Origin: Sphingobium sp. D43FB
GTDB taxonomy: Bacteria; Pseudomonadota; Alphaproteobacteria; Sphingomonadales; Sphingomonadaceae
DNA length: 64,000 nt
Assembly: GCF_002312805.1 (NCBI RefSeq)
Contig: NZ_NMUA01000013.1
Span: 1-64,000, forward strand
Direction of reading: 5' to 3'
This document shows, piece after piece, positions 25,763 to 35,553 of this stretch (its first letter is position 1; every line of letters begins with the position of its first letter). Position numbers and translations under genes: made by a program. The notes beneath the pieces were generated by a model, which made no database searches, was not told the DNA's origin, and saw only the letters and a list, made by a program, of their open reading frames with translations.

Positions 25763-28533
25763 GCTTTTCGCTCCATCTGATTGGGTTGTGTTTGCTTTGA
25801 AGAGCCAGGCGCGACCGGCCGGACGTGGCCGCATTGGGGGTGGCGTCTACAGCGGATCGTCACTGCACCATCCTCCGCGGTATGCTCCACCAAGCCTCCC
25901 GTAATGCACTTCGGGCATTGCTGCAGCCTGGCACCATCGACCGTCTCGAAGCGGAGGTCGTCGCCCGCAATACCGCATAGTTCGGCTATGTAGCGGGAGG
26001 GTTGCCTGTCATTGTAGAGCAGGAATGCGCCACGGCTCGCACGCGTCAGGGCGACGTAGAAGAGGCGGCGCTCCTCAGCATATTCAAATGTCTCGGGCCT
26101 TGGAATGACGAGATTGAGAAGTTCGTCGTCCTCGATCCGGCTAGGGACACCATAGTCGCCCTCACTGACATCGAGAAGGATCGTGTAGTCCGCCTCGAGG
26201 CCCTTCGAGCGGTGGAACGACAGGCCTGACACTTCGATATTCCGGTATGAGGGCGGTTCTCCGTCGAACGGATCCAGTAGGTTGTAGCGCCACAGCACCA
26301 GAACCTTCAGCCGATCGCCCTCGTGCTTACGCCACTGCTCCGTTATTCCCTCAAGGAAGGTGTCCAGACGGTCAAGCAGCCTATGGCAGGCGCCCGCGAA
26401 CTTCAACTTGGTCTTTTCCACCTTAACCGGGATCGCCCGGATCGAGCGCGGAATCGCCGGACGCGACGATTTCACTGTCTTGGTCATCTGCGCCGGATTT
26501 TTCTGAATGAAGGCGGCGGCAGTGTCGGCGAGTAACTGGTTGCACCGGTATGTGCGTTGCAGGCGGCCTTCCCACGATGCCCCGAAGTGCGTCTCGAAGT
26601 CAGTAAACAAGGTGATGTCGGATCCGGTGAAGCGATAGATGGACTGCCAGTCGTCTCCGACCGCGAAGAGCTTGGTGAAGGCGCGCTGATGCTTGAGCGC
26701 CTTGATCAGCCTAGCCCGCGGATCAGATATGTCCTGGAACTCGTCTACGAGGATCAGCGAATAGGGGGACTGATATCGGCCAGTCTCAACCAGTCTGACG
26801 GCGTCCCCGATCATCGAGTCGAAGTCGATGCGGCGCTGCTCCTCAAGCTTTCGGGTGTATGCATCCGTTATGGCCGCCACTACCCTGGCGAATCGCTCGG
26901 CGCGCTGTGGATCGTGAAGGGACTTCGCCTTTTTGAGCAGAATGTCGAGGGTCAGGTTGCTCGCGCGGATGTGCTTGATGCAGACGGCGATGATTTTGCG
27001 ATAGTGATTGAGAACAACGGGATCGACAGCCTTCATTACCTCCTCCAGCGGTCGTTCCACGAGCGGCATTCCGCGACTTTCGAGTTCACCCTTCAATCGG
27101 ACGAGCAGCGACCCATCGCTCGCCTGTGCCGAGGTCGTCTCGAACAAGTCCGCACCCAGTCGCGCATAGGCGGCGCGCTTCAGCCCGGCATGCTTCACAT
27201 AGTCAGGAAAGGGTGAGGTTCCATCGGCATTAATGGCGAAGTGTTCGTGGATTGTGTTGGTGGCCGGGTAGTAGAAGTCCGGATCGATCCATCTGTCGCT
27301 TCCGTCCTCGTCCTGGGTCTTGGTCCGGCGCTCGTATGTGAAATCGACAGTGTTCAGCCAAAGCCAGTTGGCAATGGTCTGCTCTTCCAGTGACTTGACG
27401 TATTCGCCAGAATAGGTGCCGATCTCCTTTGGCCTTCTGCCCTTATTGTCGGCCATGTAGGCGCGATAAGATGCCTGATCCTTGAACTCGGCCGGCGGAA
27501 TGTGCGCCTTTGGGTAGAGAATGAGGATTTCCACCCATAACCGGCGGAACTCCTCGTCTGTCTCGACCAGTTTTTCGATGATGCCGTTCAGGAAGCGCGC
27601 TTCGCCTGTTGCGCTCTCCACCCAGTTCACCATCTGCGGAGGTCGTCCCTCAACTTCCTTGATGATGCCGAGTCCAAGCGCGTGGAAGGTCGTGACACGG
27701 CATTTCAGGTCTTCGGCGGGGATGCCAAGCTGGCGGGCGATGCGCTCCTTCAATTCGCCCGCGGCATGCTTGCCGAAGGCGAGCACGAGAATCTCCTCCG
27801 GCTCGTGCAGCCCCTTTTCAAGGACATAGGCCACCTTACCGACCATGGTCGCCGACTTTCCTGAACCCGCCGATGCGACGAGCAGGTTGCTGTCCTCGAG
27901 CCGGATGCAGGCTTCCCGCTGTTCCTCGGATAGCGGGAAGCCGCCTAGATCATTGAAGAAGCCCTCGAAGGCCTGCATCTCATACTCAACGAAATCGTCG
28001 TTATAGCGCTGACGCTGGCTGGCGTCGGTCAGGATGCTGAACGAGGCTGGCAGGCTGGACCGCATTTCAGTGGGCATGTGGCCATAGCTGAAAAGCGGAT
28101 GGGTCAAAGCCGCCGAGGCGTCCCCTGGGACCGATGCGATCGCCCGGCTGATGTCGGACTGCGCCAGATACTGTCGTCTCGCCCTGACGATGCCGGTGAT
28201 GGCGTCATCGACGACCTTCAGTTTCTCCCGGTCTTTGCCGATCAGGTCTGAAAGATGGTGATTTACGAAAACGCGCAGATCTTCATGGAGGCCACGTGCG
28301 GATTCGCCGGTCAGGCCCGTAAGGGTCTCGAGGCGGTTCCTCATCCGTATCTCGACGGAATGCCACAGCAGGGCCTTGCTGACCGAAACGGCGGTGAGGT
28401 CCATGCAGGATATGTCATCCTCGCCGAGCCGTAGCCGGTCGCGACGCGAACGATCGAGCACCAGCTTCCAGTTCCTGCCCAGAAGCAGGCGAGCCCAGAG
28501 GCTCGGGCGATATGTCTGAAAACGGCTAAACAT
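25759..28533 (-). CDS. Helicase IV (HelD)-like UvrD/Rep superfamily helicase
   Basis: A 924-residue SF1A helicase. The N-terminal 180 residues resemble the extension seen in helicase IV. Walker A is VASAGSGKSATM (about 216-227), motif II LVDEFQDISD (about 594), motif III AVGDDWQSIYRF, and the C-terminal motifs LSFHRSKGLEADYTI and FYVALTRASRGAFLLYN are intact. After the helicase core comes a topoisomerase-like zinc ribbon (QCPKC ... CRRHPQCGHVRP, about 868-905). The family unwinds DNA 3' to 5' and some members displace RNA polymerase. It sits in a defence island between a frameshifted gene and a coupled exported protein; its exact role is not shown by sequence. Confidence 0.85.
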   Translation of the reverse strand: MFSRFQTYRPSLWARLLLGRNWKLVLDRSRRDRLRLGEDDISCMDLTAVSVSKALLWHSVEIRMRNRLETLTGLTGESARGLHEDLRVFVNHHLSDLIGKDREKLKVVDDAITGIVRARRQYLAQSDISRAIASVPGDASAALTHPLFSYGHMPTEMRSSLPASFSILTDASQRQRYNDDFVEYEMQAFEGFFNDLGGFPLSEEQREACIRLEDSNLLVASAGSGKSATMVGKVAYVLEKGLHEPEEILVLAFGKHAAGELKERIARQLGIPAEDLKCRVTTFHALGLGIIKEVEGRPPQMVNWVESATGEARFLNGIIEKLVETDEEFRRLWVEILILYPKAHIPPAEFKDQASYRAYMADNKGRRPKEIGTYSGEYVKSLEEQTIANWLWLNTVDFTYERRTKTQDEDGSDRWIDPDFYYPATNTIHEHFAINADGTSPFPDYVKHAGLKRAAYARLGADLFETTSAQASDGSLLVRLKGELESRGMPLVERPLEEVMKAVDPVVLNHYRKIIAVCIKHIRASNLTLDILLKKAKSLHDPQRAERFARVVAAITDAYTRKLEEQRRIDFDSMIGDAVRLVETGRYQSPYSLILVDEFQDISDPRARLIKALKHQRAFTKLFAVGDDWQSIYRFTGSDITLFTDFETHFGASWEGRLQRTYRCNQLLADTAAAFIQKNPAQMTKTVKSSRPAIPRSIRAIPVKVEKTKLKFAGACHRLLDRLDTFLEGITEQWRKHEGDRLKVLVLWRYNLLDPFDGEPPSYRNIEVSGLSFHRSKGLEADYTILLDVSEGDYGVPSRIEDDELLNLVIPRPETFEYAEERRLFYVALTRASRGAFLLYNDRQPSRYIAELCGIAGDDLRFETVDGARLQQCPKCITGGLVEHTAEDGAVTIRCRRHPQCGHVRPVAPGSSKQTQPNQMERKA

Positions 28534-28615
28534 CCTGATCGATTAGACTTGCTGGACAATCAGCTTCGATGGCTTGCCCAAAGATCGGTCTCCACCGCAG
28601 CTATCGCCCATCTGC

Positions 28616-28995
28616 CTACACTTTATGCCGCTTGTTTCCACCACCGGTGCTGCAGTTCCGGTCGCCGTGCGACCTATGCAGACGGTTCCACTGCTGGAGA
28701 GGCAGCCGGATGATCCGCCGTAGCTTCTGCCTCCGCCGTTCCGTTTCCTTGTGAAGGACTTCCTCCGGAATTCCTTGGTACCAGAGGTTAATGAGTAAGG
28801 CCTTGGCAAGGAGAAGCGCGATGATCTGCCTGAATCCTTTCCGCAGGTCGTCTGCGGATATGATCGAACCGGACCGACATACTCGGGCGCAAGGATCCGA
28901 GCGATAACGTCAATGGTATATTCCGCTATCGGAGCAAGCGCGGCGGCTGCCGAGGCGTCATTCGGCGACCAGTGTTCCAACCGCTTCCCAATCAC
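28616..28995 (-). pseudogene. Frameshifted small gene upstream of the helicase
   Basis: From ATG 28995 the frame reads like a real protein (LEHWSPNDASAAAALAPIAE ... RILAPEYVGPVR). Near 28860-28868 the coding sense moves to another frame, which then reads SADDLRKGFRQIIALLLAKA and LINLWYQGIPEEVLHKETER to a stop at 28616. The original frame after that point is Ser/Gly/Arg-rich low-quality sequence. A one-base deletion or a two-base insertion in the junction would join them into a protein of about 125 residues. This is a decayed gene, a sequencing error or, less likely, a programmed frameshift. I do not recognise the family. Confidence 0.55.
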
Positions 28996-29159
28996 TCAGT
29001 TTCTTCGAGAATATTCAGATTAACAGGCAAATACCTAAAATCCTGCAAACGGGCGCGCCATCCGCAGATGTTTAGTGACCGCTTAACGGGCAATATCACG
29101 CGCCATTGCCCACCTTGCCTGCCACGCCACCTCGTTGTTCGATAGTGGCGAGTCACGCG

Positions 29160-32100
29160 TTACCCAAGCAGGTATGCGATGTCGGCCTCGGTCAGCTTGG
29201 CCCGGATTGCACTGTCACCCTCCCAGAGCATAGCGGCAAGCGCTCGTTTTTTCTCCTGAAGGCCGAGTATCTTCTCCTCGATTGTGCCTTTGGCGATGAG
29301 GCGGTGGACAAAGACGGGCCTAGTTTGGCCAATCCGGTGCGCACGGTCGATGGCCTGCGCTTCGACCGCTGGATTCCACCAGGGATCGTACAAGATCACT
29401 GTGTCAGCAGCGGTAAGGTTCAGACCGGTTCCCCCAGCCTTGAGGCTTATGAGGATGACGTGAGCTTCGCCGGCCTGAAATTTGCGCACAGGGGTGTTGC
29501 GATCCTGCGTCGCACCGCGGATTTCAACATAAGTTATGGCCAGCGCGTCGAGTTCGGGCTTGATCAGGTCGAGCATGGACGTGAACTGGCTGAACAGGAT
29601 GATCCGTCGCCCTTCGCGCAGCAGTTCCGGCAGCATCTCCATCAGCCTGGCGAGCTTTGCCGAGCCGACGGCCTTCTCCATGCCGTTGCCGTTCGTTTGC
29701 GGTAGAAGGCGCGGATCGCAGCACAGTTGCCGCAGCTTGAGCAAGGCATCGAGGAAGACGATCTGCGAGCGCAACAGACCGACGCGGGCAATCTCGTCGC
29801 GCACCCGCTTGTGCATAAGCAGGCGCAAACTTTCGTAAGCGGCCAGCTGGTTCTTTTCGAGGTCGACCCAATCTTGAATTTCCGTCTTGTCGGGCAGGTC
29901 GCCAGCAACTTCATCTTTGGTCCGGCGCAGCATGAAGGGCCGAAGGCGGCGTCGGAGCATTGCTTTGGCGGTAGGATTATCATCTCGGGAGATCGGACGG
30001 TCGAGCACCCGTTTGAACTGGTCAAGTGAGCCGAGCAAGCCAGGCGTGACCAGGTCGGTCAAGCTCCACAGGTCGGTCAGCTGGTTTTCTACTGGTGTGC
30101 CCGACAAGGCGATAATCTGTCCTGCTTTCAGCGCCTTTGCCGCCTTGAAGCCAGCTGTTTTGGGGTTCTTGAGCGTCTGGGCTTCATCAAACAGGATGAG
30201 TGACAACGTTTGGGCGGCAAACTGCGCGGTGTCGCGCACCAACAGGGGGTAACTCGAAACGATGATGTCGGCGTCACCGAACTGGTCATGCAGGTTGTGC
30301 CGGTCATTGCCGTGCCAGAGAACGCTGCGCAGTTCGGGAACAAAGCGGGCAATTTCTGCCTGCCAGTTGGGCAGCACCGAGGTCGGGCAGATGATCAGCG
30401 CGGGGTCCCCCAGCTTTCCCGCGGCTTTCAGCGTAGCGATGTGCGCCAGGGCCTGGACAGTCTTGCCAAGCCCCATGTCGTCCGCCAGCACGCCGCCAAA
30501 TCCAGCGCTGTGGAGCACTTGCAGCCAGTCCAGACCGTGCTGCTGATAGGGGCGGAGCTCTGCTTTAAAGCTCGTCGGCGTTACGGTCGGCTGCAGATCG
30601 ATGCGGGCAAGGGCGCGGGCAAGTTTGCGCAAGTCATCACTGCCGCGCCAGCCAATGCGGCCTGCGCTCGCCGCTTCGAGATCGGCCAGCACGGCGATAT
30701 CGCTACGCGGAAGGCGCAATTTTCCTGATGCCTCACGATCGTGGAGGGCAAGCTCGAGCAGCATCGCCAGCACCGGCCTGATCTGTTCGATAGGCAATTG
30801 CACCAGCTTACCCGGACGGATCGCGATGGTGATACTGTCCCCAGTCTGGTCCAGCAATTGCGGGCCGAAGTGCGCCAATAGCTGTCGCAATATGGGCAGG
30901 ATGTCGACGACTTGCCCATCAATCCGGGCACCAAGGCTGATATCGAACCAATCCATGCCCGATGTCGTGACATCGAACTGCACATCCTCACCGCCGACCT
31001 CGGTGATGGTGAGCTGCCACCTGGGGCCATATTCGATGCGCCAGCCGTCGGTGCGCAACTTTGGCAGCGCGGTGTGCATGAACAGCGCGAAATCGGTGGC
31101 TTTGGCCAACGCGACCGGGGCAAAATCCCATTGCAGCGCAGGTTTGGTTTTCAGCTCTGGAAAGCCATCCAACGGGATGAGGCCATGCACAAGCATCTGG
31201 TCGAGCGCCCGGGTTTCTGCCGCAAGGTCGCGTCTGAAACGGATAAAGCCCGCATCGCTGTTGGTTATGATCTCTGCTGCATTTGCGTTCGGCGTCACGC
31301 GGTATCCCGTATAATCAAAGCTGATCCGCGCGCAGGCCATATCAGCCTTGTACGTGGACGATGCCTGATAGCCGCGCCGACGCGGCATGATGGCATCAAC
31401 CTTGTCTTGAACGAAGGTCAGCACCGGGACCGGGTGTATAGCGCCCAAGTCCTTGAGGCCCGTGAGCGTTGGTGCGGGTACGTCAGCGCCAGCGATGTCT
31501 TCCCAATGGATTGCTAATTGCGCTACGGCATCGGGCGGCACCGGGGGCATCAGCAACACGCGCTGGGCCAGCGCTGGATCGGTGATGCCGGTCACGCGGT
31601 GCACCGTTCCGGTGGCGTCGTCGATAATGACGGGTGGTGCGTTTGCGAAAAGCAGTTGCCCCTCGGCCAAGCCCTCCAGCGATGGGCGTTGTTCGCCGTT
31701 TGTAAGGCTCTTCCAGCACCATCTCGCCGTTTGATCTTCGCCCCAATGCAGGGTTGGCCCATCGGCCTTTCGCCAGCGTGCCCGGCCGGTCGCGATCGCC
31801 TTTTCGACCAAATCGCTTCCCGCCAGCCCTTTGGGCGAGGTGTGCGTGTCGAGATCGCCGGTATAAGGATCCATCCGGCGCACCAGCCATTGATCGACCG
31901 GATCCAGTGGCATCTGGCTGCTGCGCAACTGATAGGCATTGGGTTTCTGCCATCCGGTCTGGCCGCTGCCGCTCTGCCCCATTATCCAGGCCGCAATGGC
32001 CAGGCGCTGCGGCAGAATCTGTCCCGATATTGGCAACGCCTTGCCCTTGCGGCTCTTGCCGTCGTGCAGGGCGCGTGGCGAAAAGACGTAGGCCAGATCC

Positions 32101-32552
32101 ACAGTGCCGCGTGCGCGCACGGTTGCTTCGGCCTGGGTTTCGCTCAACCATTGCTGCAAGGGCGCGGGCAGTGGAAGCGGCTTTGAAGCCGCGTTCGGCA
32201 CTATGCGATGCTGCACCGCACCCGATGGTCCGTCAGCGTCTGATGCAGCGCGTGCTTGTGCGGCAAACAGCACGGCGGCACCATGCTTGCAATCGAAGCC
32301 GACCGGGCAGGTGCATTCGATCAAGGGTTCTTCGTCTTCGCCATCCAGATCAGTGAAGGCAATCGTAACCTCATACGGGTGTCTGGCACTGCCTTTGACG
32401 GCGGCGATGATCAGCGCCATGTCCGTGTCAATCGCAAGGTCGCTCACCCGGCCTTGCTGCCAGTAGGCATAGCCCGCCGTGACCATATTCTTGGTCTGGA
32501 CGGCGTTTGCGATCAGTGTCGAGGTTATCGGCGGTATCATCGCCCACAGCAT
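29160..32552 (-). CDS. SNF2 helicase with SWIM zinc finger
   Basis: An 1130-residue protein of the HepA/RapA-like SNF2 class. A SWIM zinc finger, CTCPVGFDCKHGAAVL, lies at about residues 78-93. The middle 550 residues match the long region found before the helicase in bacterial SWIM-SNF2 proteins. The ATPase has Walker A DDMGLGKTVQAL (about 690), DEAQ box LFDEAQTLKN (about 787), LSGTPVENQLTDLW, and the C-terminal motifs ISLKAGGTGLNLT and QAIDRAHRIGQ. It should remodel nucleic acid-protein complexes. The start is uncertain: ATG codons at 32552 and 32537 both lack a clear ribosome binding site. It stands alone, with an IS3 element upstream. Confidence 0.85.
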   Translation of the reverse strand: MLWAMIPPITSTLIANAVQTKNMVTAGYAYWQQGRVSDLAIDTDMALIIAAVKGSARHPYEVTIAFTDLDGEDEEPLIECTCPVGFDCKHGAAVLFAAQARAASDADGPSGAVQHRIVPNAASKPLPLPAPLQQWLSETQAEATVRARGTVDLAYVFSPRALHDGKSRKGKALPISGQILPQRLAIAAWIMGQSGSGQTGWQKPNAYQLRSSQMPLDPVDQWLVRRMDPYTGDLDTHTSPKGLAGSDLVEKAIATGRARWRKADGPTLHWGEDQTARWCWKSLTNGEQRPSLEGLAEGQLLFANAPPVIIDDATGTVHRVTGITDPALAQRVLLMPPVPPDAVAQLAIHWEDIAGADVPAPTLTGLKDLGAIHPVPVLTFVQDKVDAIMPRRRGYQASSTYKADMACARISFDYTGYRVTPNANAAEIITNSDAGFIRFRRDLAAETRALDQMLVHGLIPLDGFPELKTKPALQWDFAPVALAKATDFALFMHTALPKLRTDGWRIEYGPRWQLTITEVGGEDVQFDVTTSGMDWFDISLGARIDGQVVDILPILRQLLAHFGPQLLDQTGDSITIAIRPGKLVQLPIEQIRPVLAMLLELALHDREASGKLRLPRSDIAVLADLEAASAGRIGWRGSDDLRKLARALARIDLQPTVTPTSFKAELRPYQQHGLDWLQVLHSAGFGGVLADDMGLGKTVQALAHIATLKAAGKLGDPALIICPTSVLPNWQAEIARFVPELRSVLWHGNDRHNLHDQFGDADIIVSSYPLLVRDTAQFAAQTLSLILFDEAQTLKNPKTAGFKAAKALKAGQIIALSGTPVENQLTDLWSLTDLVTPGLLGSLDQFKRVLDRPISRDDNPTAKAMLRRRLRPFMLRRTKDEVAGDLPDKTEIQDWVDLEKNQLAAYESLRLLMHKRVRDEIARVGLLRSQIVFLDALLKLRQLCCDPRLLPQTNGNGMEKAVGSAKLARLMEMLPELLREGRRIILFSQFTSMLDLIKPELDALAITYVEIRGATQDRNTPVRKFQAGEAHVILISLKAGGTGLNLTAADTVILYDPWWNPAVEAQAIDRAHRIGQTRPVFVHRLIAKGTIEEKILGLQEKKRALAAMLWEGDSAIRAKLTEADIAYLLG

Positions 32553-32624
32553 TGCCGATGATGTCGGGTCTGATCAAGGGACCGCGCATCCGGCAGGAGG
32601 CGCTATATGGCCACGACATATGGG

Positions 32625-32651
32625 GTGAACCGCCCCGGCTTTCCCGGAGGC
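32625..32651. repeat. IS3 element, left terminal inverted repeat
   Basis: A 27-base terminal repeat at the orfB end, exactly complementary to the right end. Confidence 0.9.
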
Positions 32652-32664
32652 ATTTTCAATTCAG

Positions 32665-33572
32665 TCATGCGACCATATCGAGGTTCTCAATGGCCGCATA
32701 GTAGTTGGCTTCGGCTTCGGCGGGCGGGATTTGCCCGATGGGGCCGAATAGGCGGTGATTGTTGAACCAGTCGACCCATCGCAGCGTGGCCATTTCCACG
32801 GCTGATACGCCCGGCCACGAGCGCTGCCGCCAGATGACCTCCGCCTGGTAGAGGCCGTTGATCGTCTCGGCCAAGGCGTTGTCATAACTGTCGCCGACAC
32901 TGCCGACCGAGGGCACCAGATTGGCCTCGGCAAGGCGCTGGGTGTAGTTCATGGGCAAGTATTGAACGCCCCTGTCGCTATGGTGGATCAGGTCGTCCTC
33001 GGCACTTGGTCTGCGGGCACGGATGGCTTGCTCCATGGCATCCAGCACGAAGCCTGCCGTGGCGCTGGTGCCGACCCTCCAGCCCACGATCCGCCGGGCG
33101 AAGGCATCGATCACGAACGTGACATAGACGAACCCCGCCCAGATATGGACATAGGTGAAGTCGACCACCCACAGCGCATTGGGCCGGCTAACGCGGAACT
33201 CGCGGTTGACCTTGTCCAGCGGGCATGGAGCCTTCGGGTTACTGATGGTCGTCACCGTCGTCTTGCCCCGGCGCACGCCAGCCAGTCCCATGGCGCGCAT
33301 CAACCGCTCCACGGTGCACTTGGCAACGTTGATCCCTACGCGGCGCATCTGGTGCCAGACCTTGCGGGACTATAGAGGCCAAACCTGTTCTCGTCGATGC
33401 GCTTGATCGCCTCGCGCTTCTCGTCGTCGCGCCGAGATCGGGCCGGACGCCTGCCGGGATCGGCAAGGCGGGCAGCGTGTTCGTGGTAGGAAGACGGGGC
33501 GACCGCCAGTTCGCGGCAGATCGGCTCGATACCCAGTTCTTCCCGGTGAGCGTCGATGAACAACATCACCAT
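32665..33572 (-). pseudogene. IS3 transposase orfB, disrupted by a frameshift
   Basis: OrfB carries the DDE integrase core of IS3 transposases: LWVVDFTYVHIWAGFVYVTF with the first Asp, IHHSDRGVQYLPMNYTQRL with the second, and DSYDNALAETINGLYQAEVI with the Glu. The N-terminal part (IEPICRELAVAPSSYHEH) is in another frame. The break lies near 33365-33372, where FGLY should run directly into a segment ending KVWHQMRR; about two bases seem to be missing. The element probably cannot move by itself unless an intact copy acts in trans. Confidence 0.8.
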
Positions 33573-33892
33573 TTGCCGTGGCGGTCGAGTTCCGCCTGCG
33601 CAAAATATGCCGATGCCTTGCGCAGGATCTTGTTCGCCCGGCGAAGCTCCTTGACCTCGCGCTCCAGCGCCTTGAACCGATCACGATCACTGAGGGCCTG
33701 CAACGCTGGCCCCGCTCGTCGGCTTGCCTGCGCACGGCACCAGCGGCGCAGCGTCTCGGTCGTGCAGCCGACCTTCCCGGCAATCGACGTCAGCGCCGCC
33801 CATTTCGACGGATAATCTCCGCGGTGCTCTTCCACCATCCGAACCGCACGATCACGAAACTCAGGCGAGAACTTGTTCCTTGTATTGCTCAT
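33566..33892 (-). CDS. IS3 transposase orfA (helix-turn-helix subunit)
   Basis: A 108-residue OrfA with the helix-turn-helix [20 protein letters not shown], followed by a leucine-zipper-like helix [20 protein letters not shown] that ends in [10 protein letters not shown], as in many IS3 elements. It binds the terminal repeats and normally joins OrfB by a -1 programmed frameshift in the overlap near 33566-33572. The start is 24 bases inside the right inverted repeat, with AAGGAG close upstream. Confidence 0.88.
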   Translation of the reverse strand: MSNTRNKFSPEFRDRAVRMVEEHRGDYPSKWAALTSIAGKVGCTTETLRRWCRAQASRRAGPALQALSDRDRFKALEREVKELRRANKILRKASAYFAQAELDRHGKW

Positions 33893-33916
33893 CGTGGCTC
33901 CTTCTCACAGATAGGA

Positions 33917-33943
33917 GCCTCCGGGAAAGCCGGGGCGGTTCAC
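33917..33943. repeat. IS3 element, right terminal inverted repeat
   Basis: A 27-base terminal repeat at the orfA end, exactly complementary to the left end. Confidence 0.9.
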
Positions 33944-34033
33944 TGGCGGGATCGCGACGGCTTTGGAGAAAGTTAAGCTAGGCTAAAGCATTTGTTCCTA
34001 GTCCCCGCGCTAGCGAGGAGCGAAGGAGCCTGT

Positions 34034-35344
34034 ATGCCGGACTATATTGAAGCCTACACACATAATCAGGTTGCAGTAGATTTCTTGCTCGATGGGTTTA
34101 GCGATAAGCTGGGCGACAATCGCCTGGGGGATGACCTGCCCACGCTCGTTGAAGCTGAAGATTTTCAGCGTCTCTCGCGGACCCTTCAATCATTCAATGC
34201 CTTCTACGCCATGGGGCGCCTGTCGAACGAAATCCGTCACAGCAATTACATCGCCTTTCTCCTCTCGCCGACCGAAAACCACGAATTTGGGGCACGTCTC
34301 CTACACCGGCTGTTTCCAGTATTTGCAGGAACGGGGCCAGATGATGCCTCGGATGTCGCTGACATCGTGGTAATGCGCGAATATGACGTCGTAGATGAGG
34401 AGACCCGCGACAATATCGGGCGCCTGGATCTGCTGGCATATGACCGACGCAAATGTAGGGTTGGCGTTGTTGAGGTGAAGGTAGGGTCAAAACTAGGCCC
34501 GCAGCAGCTCGAACGCTATCGGGGGTGGGTTGATCGCTATTTTTGTGCGGCCGACGATGACATCTGCTGGGACGGCAATCTAATATATCTAACGCCATCA
34601 CATGGATTGTCAGAAGCCGCTCCAATCATTCCCTATCGCATCGATACTGTGTCCACGCGTGACGTGGCGGAAGATCAATATTGGACTGCGCGCAGTTTTG
34701 GAGACATCTCAGCGATATTTGACGCTTTCTTGGATGAGGAGAGGGAAGCGGGACGGAATAATCCAGCGCTCGATTCTCTGGAGCAATATATCATCTATCT
34801 GGGCCACCACATTTGCCCCCGCGAGGGATGCCTCGCCCCTATGGCCCGAACTATTGCGGAGGTGCACGGCCCAGCGCTTCGGCGCCTGCGCGAGGCAAGG
34901 CGTGATCTGCGTGAACAGGCTGTATGTGCATTGACCTCGCACTTTGCGGCCATTGGCCTTCAATTGAAGCCCAAAAGGGGCGGTCATTTCTTGAGTGAGA
35001 GGAAATCGGTCGTCGATCTTGTCCCAATAGAGGCAGCTTTCGGCTGGCAGGACGACGTCTTTGATGACCTTCGTTTCAGCTTCAATCTCTTCGATGCCAT
35101 CCCCTGCATCACCGTCGAAACTCGGACAAACGACAACGAGCGTTGTCGTAAGTGGCGTGAAATACTGAACTATAAGGTCACGGATCGAAAGCCGGGAAAA
35201 CGCGTACTCACGTGGAAATTTGCCCTGCCTAGCCCGATCAATCCTTACCCTGTGACCAGCGAAAATATTGGAGGATTGGTGACACATGTGGCGTTACGGA
35301 TCGCACAAGTTGATGCAGCTTTCTTGAGAAAATTAAAGGCCTAA
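34034..35344 (+). CDS. PD-(D/E)XK nuclease superfamily protein (PDDEXK_4-like)
   Basis: A 436-residue protein. The first 110 residues contain MGRLSNEIRHSNYIAFLLSP, a pattern typical of the PDDEXK_4 family. The nuclease core follows: NIGRLDLLAYD (about 126-136, catalytic Asp) and VGVVEVKVGSKLGPQQLERY (about 142-161, Glu-x-Lys). The C-terminal 250 residues are less conserved and may bind the target. I start at ATG 34034, with GGAG 7 bases upstream, rather than at the upstream start at 33992. It is the last gene of the accessory region, has no obvious partner, and may be an orphan defence nuclease. Confidence 0.75.
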   Translation: MPDYIEAYTHNQVAVDFLLDGFSDKLGDNRLGDDLPTLVEAEDFQRLSRTLQSFNAFYAMGRLSNEIRHSNYIAFLLSPTENHEFGARLLHRLFPVFAGTGPDDASDVADIVVMREYDVVDEETRDNIGRLDLLAYDRRKCRVGVVEVKVGSKLGPQQLERYRGWVDRYFCAADDDICWDGNLIYLTPSHGLSEAAPIIPYRIDTVSTRDVAEDQYWTARSFGDISAIFDAFLDEEREAGRNNPALDSLEQYIIYLGHHICPREGCLAPMARTIAEVHGPALRRLREARRDLREQAVCALTSHFAAIGLQLKPKRGGHFLSERKSVVDLVPIEAAFGWQDDVFDDLRFSFNLFDAIPCITVETRTNDNERCRKWREILNYKVTDRKPGKRVLTWKFALPSPINPYPVTSENIGGLVTHVALRIAQVDAAFLRKLKA

Positions 35345-35553
35345 AGCGGAGAGCCTTAATAGTTGACGATTTGGTCCAATCGTCTGCTACAAAGCTTGCC
35401 TTGTTGGCACTGTTTGATTGTCCAGATTTCGCAGTTTTGCTGGGGATGGAAAACTCGGTTGCGGCTCCTGCCGCCCCAGCCAATCCTTCTTCTCCACGCT
35501 ATCCCGCCGCGCGCCAGCTTGCCCTTCGCGTCCCGCTGTCCTAAAGCGCGGCC

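Larger units (their letters stand above)
32625..33943 (-). mobile_element. IS3-family insertion sequence
   Basis: A complete-looking element of about 1.3 kb. Its ends are perfect 27-base inverted repeats (32625-32651 and 33917-33943), beginning GTGAACCGCCCCGGCTTTCC. Inside are orfA and a frame-disrupted orfB on the minus strand. The flanking bases (TGGG on the left, TGGC on the right) do not form an exact target duplication, so the insertion may be old or one end may have been altered by recombination. It lies between the SWIM-SNF2 gene and the border nuclease gene and interrupts no recognisable gene. Confidence 0.9.

Noticed and set aside
32621..33947. Target-site duplication of the IS3 element
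   Set aside because: Flanks TGGG and TGGC are similar but not identical, so no duplication is claimed.
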